DNA from: Mycolicibacterium sp. CBMA 247
Lineage (GTDB): Bacteria > Actinomycetota > Actinomycetes > Mycobacteriales > Mycobacteriaceae
DNA: 64,000 nucleotides
Direction: 5' to 3'
Assembly: GCF_009729095.1 (NCBI RefSeq)
Contig: NZ_VTGX01000001.1
Span: 2,046,001 to 2,110,000, forward strand
How positions within the stretch are numbered: position 1 is the stretch's first letter; each line of letters starts with the position of its first letter. The notes under the pieces are model-generated. The model was not told the origin of the DNA and searched no databases. It saw nothing but the letters and a program-made list of their open reading frames with translations. A program made the position numbers and the translations under genes. Below are positions 60,269 to 64,000 of this stretch, piece after piece.

Positions 60269-63163
60269 CTAGCCCGTGGTCACCGGAATGGCCGCTGTGT
60301 CGTCATCGTCGGAGTGGGGTGGGCGCTGCGGCGCCGGTTTCCGAAAGTGGTTGTCACCGCGGGGATAAACCACCTGTGGCCACCAGAACCACCTGCCCAG
60401 CAGGGTGGCGATCGACGGCATCAGCAGGGACCGCACGATCAACGTGTCCAGCAGCAGGCCGATCGCGATCGTCGACCCCATCTGGGCCAGCACGACGAGA
60501 TCGCTGCCCATCATGGCCGCCATCGTCGCCGCGAACACCATGCCCGCCGACGTCACCACGCCGCCGGTCCCGCCCATCGAGCGGATGATGCCGGTCTTCA
60601 GGCCTGCGTGGATCTCCTCCTTGAACCGGGAGACCAGCAGCAGGTTGTAGTCCGATCCGACCGCCAACAGGATGATCACCGACATCAGCATGACCAGCCA
60701 GTGCACATGGATGCCGAACAGGTCCTGCCACAACAACACTGAGATGCCGAAGGACGCCGCGATCGAACTGGCCGCCGTGCCGACGATCACCAGTGCCGCC
60801 ACCGCACTTCGGGTCAGGATGAGCATGATCATGAAGATCAGCGTCAATGCCGACACGACCGCAATCATCAGGTCGTAGCGGGCACCGTCGCTCATGTCCT
60901 TGTAGGTGGCCGCGACGCCGCCGAGATAGATCTTGGCGTCCGACAGCGAGGACATCTTCAGGCCCTCCTGCGCGGCGGTGCGCTCGGCGTTGACCCGCGC
61001 AATGCCCTCCACCGTCGCCGGATCGGTCTGGTGGGTGATGAACATCCGCGCCGACTTGCCGTCAGGTGAGAGGAACATCTTCAGACCGCGCTCGAAGTCA
61101 GGGTTCGTGAACGCCTCCGGCGGCAGATAGAACAGGTCGTCGTTCTTCGCCTGGTCGAAGCTCTCACCCATCGCCAGGGCGGTGTCGTTCATCGCCTGCA
61201 TCTGGTCGATCAGGGCCTTCTGCGAGTTGTACGACGCCAGCGATAAGTCCCTGCTGGTTTTCATCGACGCGATCGTCTGAGGAAGGAGCGCAGTCAATTT
61301 CGGAGCGAGGTCCGCCAGTTGGTCGGTATTGACTTGCACCGATGACGTCTTGTCGGTCAGTTCGTCGATCCCGTCGAGGGCGTCGAAGACGGACCTGGTC
61401 GCGGCGCACATGGGTATGTCGAAGCAGTGCGGTTCCCAGTACAAATAGTTGCGCATGGGCCGGAACTGATCATCGAAGTTCGCGATGTTGTCCCGCATTT
61501 TTTTGGTGACCTCGAGCAGTTCCTGCGACTTGGCCGCCGAGTCCTGGGTCAGCTTGGTTTGCTGGAGGGCGAGTTGGTACTGCTGCTCCATGATGCCGAT
61601 CGAGACGTTCGTCGCATCGACCATCTTGAGCTGGTTTTCCAATTGATCCCGCTGGAATGGCAGGTTCAAGTTGGTGGTCTGACCCTGGATCGCAGTCTGG
61701 AACGGAATCGAGCTGTGCTGGATGGGAATACCCAACGGACGGGTGATGCTCTGCACCATCGCGATGCCCTCGGTACGCAGCACGTTCTTGGCGACCCGGT
61801 CCAAGACCAGCATGTCGGCAGGATTGCGCATGTCATGGCTGGATTCGACCATCAGGATGTCCGGATTCATCCGGGCCTGGCTGAAATGCCGGTCCGCAGC
61901 GGCGAATCCAACGTTCGCGGGCGCATCGCTCGGCAGGTACCAGCGGTCGTTGTAGGCGGCCTTGTGACCGGGGATTGCCACCACTCCGATGAGAACCACG
62001 AACGAGCTCGCCACCAGAATCGGTGCAGGCCACCGGACGACGGCCGTGCCGACCTTGTACCAGAACCGGCCCTTCGCAGCCTTCTTGGCCTCGTACAGCC
62101 CGACCTTGCTCCCGAGGAACAGCACCGCCGGGCCCATAGTGATCGCGGACGCGATGACCACCAGCATGCCGATCGCCACGGGTGCGCCCATGGTGCTGAA
62201 GTAGGGCAGCCGGGCGAAGCTCAGGCAGTACGTCGCCCCGGCGATCGTCAGGCCCGAGCCGATGATGACCGGAGCCACTGACTGGAAGGTGGTGTAGTAG
62301 GCGGTTTCCCTGTCCTCTCCCGCGCTGCGTGCCTCGCGGTAGCGGCCGAACAGGAAGATGCCGTAGTCGGTGGCCGCCGCGATCGCCAGCATCGTGAGGA
62401 TGTTCCCGGCGAATGTGGTCAGCCCGTACACGTCGTGGGTGGCCAGCACCGAGACCAGCCCGCGTGAGGCCAGCAACCCGACACCGGTGAGCACCAGCTG
62501 GATCAATGTGGTGATGATCGAGCGGTAGACGATCAGCAGCATGATCGCGATCGCCAGAAGGGTGAACGCGGTGATCGTGAGGAGGCTGGCGTTACCGATG
62601 ACGTGCAGGTCGTCGGTCAGTGCGGCCGGCCCGGCGACATAGGCCCGCACGCCGGGCGGGGCCGCGGTTTCCTTGATGACCTCGCGGACCTTCTGCACAC
62701 CCTCGTTGGCCAGAGTCTGGCCCTGCTCACCGGCCAGGTTCAGCATCACGTAGGAGGCTTTGCCGTCGGCGCTCTGCGCCCCGGCCGCCGTGAGGGTGTC
62801 ACCCCAGAAGTCCTGGATGTGCTGGATGTGCTCGGGATCCTCGCGCAGCTTGCGGATGATCTCGTCGTAGTACTGGTGGGCGTCGGGGCCCAGCGCCCGC
62901 TCCCCCTCCACCACGATCATGACGGTGCTGTTGGAATCGAACTCCTGGAAGTTCGCCCCCATTCGCTTCATCGCGATCATCGAGGGCGCGTCCTCGGGTG
63001 CCATCGGCGCCGAGTGCTCCTCGCCGACGACCTCGAGCTGCGGCGCGATCACGTTCACGACGACGGAGAACGCCAGCCAGAACAGGATGACCGGCACGGC
63101 CAGTATGCGCAGGCTGTGCGCGATGAACGGTCGCTTGGGATGTTCGTGAGCGGGATTGGTCAT
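60269..63163 (-). CDS. MmpL-family RND transporter
   Basis: A 964-residue RND-type membrane protein with 12 expected helices. The proton-relay Asp-Tyr pairs are in AAATDYGIFLFGRY and AVGSDYNLLLVSRF. Between them lies a large periplasmic coiled-coil region with a Cys pair (PHCFDIPMC), the layout of the MmpL4/MmpL5 branch that exports siderophores and drugs. It overlaps the mmpS gene by four bases. The cargo is unknown. Confidence 0.9.
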   Translation of the reverse strand: MTNPAHEHPKRPFIAHSLRILAVPVILFWLAFSVVVNVIAPQLEVVGEEHSAPMAPEDAPSMIAMKRMGANFQEFDSNSTVMIVVEGERALGPDAHQYYDEIIRKLREDPEHIQHIQDFWGDTLTAAGAQSADGKASYVMLNLAGEQGQTLANEGVQKVREVIKETAAPPGVRAYVAGPAALTDDLHVIGNASLLTITAFTLLAIAIMLLIVYRSIITTLIQLVLTGVGLLASRGLVSVLATHDVYGLTTFAGNILTMLAIAAATDYGIFLFGRYREARSAGEDRETAYYTTFQSVAPVIIGSGLTIAGATYCLSFARLPYFSTMGAPVAIGMLVVIASAITMGPAVLFLGSKVGLYEAKKAAKGRFWYKVGTAVVRWPAPILVASSFVVLIGVVAIPGHKAAYNDRWYLPSDAPANVGFAAADRHFSQARMNPDILMVESSHDMRNPADMLVLDRVAKNVLRTEGIAMVQSITRPLGIPIQHSSIPFQTAIQGQTTNLNLPFQRDQLENQLKMVDATNVSIGIMEQQYQLALQQTKLTQDSAAKSQELLEVTKKMRDNIANFDDQFRPMRNYLYWEPHCFDIPMCAATRSVFDALDGIDELTDKTSSVQVNTDQLADLAPKLTALLPQTIASMKTSRDLSLASYNSQKALIDQMQAMNDTALAMGESFDQAKNDDLFYLPPEAFTNPDFERGLKMFLSPDGKSARMFITHQTDPATVEGIARVNAERTAAQEGLKMSSLSDAKIYLGGVAATYKDMSDGARYDLMIAVVSALTLIFMIMLILTRSAVAALVIVGTAASSIAASFGISVLLWQDLFGIHVHWLVMLMSVIILLAVGSDYNLLLVSRFKEEIHAGLKTGIIRSMGGTGGVVTSAGMVFAATMAAMMGSDLVVLAQMGSTIAIGLLLDTLIVRSLLMPSIATLLGRWFWWPQVVYPRGDNHFRKPAPQRPPHSDDDDTAAIPVTTG

Positions 63164-63600
63164 GCCGACTTCACCAGGCAGTACGTCTGGGGTTTGATCC
63201 CATTGGCTGATTTCTCCTCACGGACAGTGCCGTTCACGGTGACGCGGCAACCGATGTCGCTGCCGTCGCCCTGGGCCATGAGGTTGGCGCTGACGGTCGG
63301 CAACGTGGTCGACAAAGTGATCGACCAGGGCAGGGGCGCGATCAGCTGATGCACCTTGGCGTCCGGGTCGAAATAGCTGATCTGGGCGGTTGCCCCAGGC
63401 GGCCCGTACACGTCGTAGACGAGGACCTTCGGATTGAACTGGACGATCTCGATGCCGGCACCAGCGTTGGCGTTGAGGTCTTCCGAGCCGAACATCCGGT
63501 GCAAACGCGAGACCACCAGGCCCGACACCGCCAGCACGACCACCAGAACCAGTGGAATCCAGGCGTGTTTCATCACACGAGCACCCCGACCAGGACTCAC
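63160..63600 (-). CDS. MmpS-family accessory protein
   Basis: A 146-residue protein with one N-terminal transmembrane helix (WIPLVLVVVLAVSGLVVSRL) and a periplasmic beta domain (VLVYDVYGPPGATAQISYFD, ending in the Cys-containing NGIKPQTYCLVKSA). MmpS proteins support their partner MmpL. GTG at 63600 is chosen for GGGAGG five bases upstream; ATG at 63573 or 63633 are alternatives. It precedes mmpL in the operon. Confidence 0.85.
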   Translation of the reverse strand: MSPGRGARVMKHAWIPLVLVVVLAVSGLVVSRLHRMFGSEDLNANAGAGIEIVQFNPKVLVYDVYGPPGATAQISYFDPDAKVHQLIAPLPWSITLSTTLPTVSANLMAQGDGSDIGCRVTVNGTVREEKSANGIKPQTYCLVKSA

Positions 63601-63662
63601 CCGCACCTCCCGATGCATACCCGAACCCGCCATCAGCGAGAACGCCCTGGCGACCGGCGAAT

Positions 63663-63683
63663 TAGTTCGAATAACTATGTACA
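63663..63683. promoter_or_regulatory. AT-rich dyad upstream of mmpS
   Basis: TAGTT (63663) and AACTA (63673) form a dyad, overlapped by CTATGTACA at 63675-63683, which resembles the half-site of the dyad at 63796-63818. Together they suggest a repeated regulator site in the mmpS/sigma gap. Confidence 0.35.
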
Positions 63684-63795
63684 GCGGGGAGGAACTTTAC
63701 ACCCGCCGCCGCGGGCACGCAGGCGGGGCTTCAATTCTGGAGACCTGCCGCACTGCCACCCCGGAGATCGGCCGACTGCATAGATAGACTACAGT

Positions 63796-63818
63796 TATAC
63801 ATAGTTTTTCTATGTATA
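63796..63818. promoter_or_regulatory. Perfect 9-bp inverted repeat upstream of ECF sigma gene
   Basis: TATACATAG (63796-63804) and CTATGTATA (63810-63818) are perfect inverted repeats around TTTTT, 15 bp before the sigma factor ATG. It is a very AT-rich site in a GC-rich genome and lies in the divergent gap to mmpS-mmpL. A TetR- or MarR-type regulator site is likely. Confidence 0.6.
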
Positions 63819-63833
63819 TAGCGGGAGGTCGGC

Positions 63834-64000
63834 ATGGGATCAGGAACTGGACAACGAGCAGCCCACGCACCGGCGGACACCCGATTCATCGCGCTGGCAC
63901 TCCCCTGCATGCAGCAGCTCGAGCGTCACGCCCGGCGCCTGACCGGAAACCGGTACGACGCCGAGGACTTGGTCCAGGAAACATTCCTGCGGGCATACCG
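63834..64000 (+). CDS. ECF RNA polymerase sigma factor, N-terminus only (cut by window edge)
   Basis: The first 55 codons are present. They include sigma region 2 helices, LERHARRLTGNRYDAEDLVQ then ETFLRAYR, which contact the -10 element and core polymerase. ATG at 63834 has GGGAGG five bases upstream. It is divergent from mmpS-mmpL, separated by two AT-rich dyads, so joint regulation is plausible. The subfamily cannot be settled without the rest. Confidence 0.85.
   Translation, partial: MGSGTGQRAAHAPADTRFIALALPCMQQLERHARRLTGNRYDAEDLVQETFLRAY

Noticed and set aside
63663..63683. Possible IdeR box upstream of mmpS
   Set aside because: It begins TTAG but matches the 19-base consensus poorly after the first six positions.
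1..64000. tRNA genes, rRNA genes, CRISPR arrays, transposases and integrases
   Set aside because: None was recognised on either strand by reading; the direct fadE6 repeat is the only mobile-type signature. A tRNA or Rfam scan was not possible here.

Overview
The window is high-GC actinobacterial chromosome and very probably comes from a rapidly growing Mycobacterium (Mycolicibacterium). The evidence is the start of an ESX-3 type VII secretion locus (eccA3-eccB3-eccC3-PE5-PPE4), an MmpS/MmpL pair, a PolD2-type primase-polymerase, a Rv0203-like hemophore family protein, many FadE/FadD enzymes, and gene order around fadE6, fadD2 and ESX-3 that follows the M. tuberculosis Rv0269c-Rv0286 region as I remember it. 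No rRNA, tRNA, CRISPR array or intact insertion sequence was recognised.

Layout. 1-7.8 kb: iron-responsive ESX-3 operon on the minus strand with two IdeR-like boxes upstream; the window cuts it inside PPE4. 7.9-15.3 kb: Rv0281-type methyltransferase, MpaB-like oxygenase, TetR and AraC regulators, an esterase and metallo-beta-lactamase-fold hydrolase pair, an MmyB-type regulator and a second methyltransferase. 15.4-21.2 kb: VOC protein divergent from a TetR-hydrolase-2-hydroxyacid dehydrogenase-fadE6 run. 21.2-38.2 kb: an accessory catabolic block that sits between fadE6 and fadD2. At its far edge lies a rearranged copy of the last part of fadE6 in the same orientation, so the block looks like an insertion bounded by direct repeats. 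38.3-42.8 kb: two small envelope proteins, an SDR, fadD2 and PolD2. 42.9-45.8 kb: lutABC lactate oxidation operon. 45.9-49.8 kb: lone STAS protein, a 26-codon ORF with strong RNA hairpins, an arylsulfatase and two small secreted proteins. 49.8-60 kb: CoA transferase, three-gene GABA module (gabT, gabD, PucR regulator), two acyl-CoA dehydrogenases and a thioesterase. 60.1-64 kb: an MFS transporter remnant, mmpS-mmpL and the start of an ECF sigma factor gene.

The most interesting part is the block at 21.2-38.2 kb. It holds two units. The first is a split ACAD10/11-like or LvaA/LvaC-like pair (phosphotransferase plus acyl-CoA dehydrogenase) with an SDR and a fused XRE-TetR regulator. The second is an eight-gene, tightly overlapping operon (28415-37970) encoding two diaminopentanoate-dehydrogenase-like proteins, an acyl-CoA synthetase, an aminobutyraldehyde-type dehydrogenase, a GlcD-like flavoprotein, an Fe-S/CCG protein, a 97-residue protein of unknown family and an Amt-family membrane protein in which both pore histidines appear to be replaced. 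Next to it are an APC permease, a GntR regulator and a soluble Cache-domain protein. A shared motif (AAAACATACAT) lies upstream of both the permease/regulator pair and the operon. I infer a regulated system for uptake and oxidation of an unidentified amine or amino compound.
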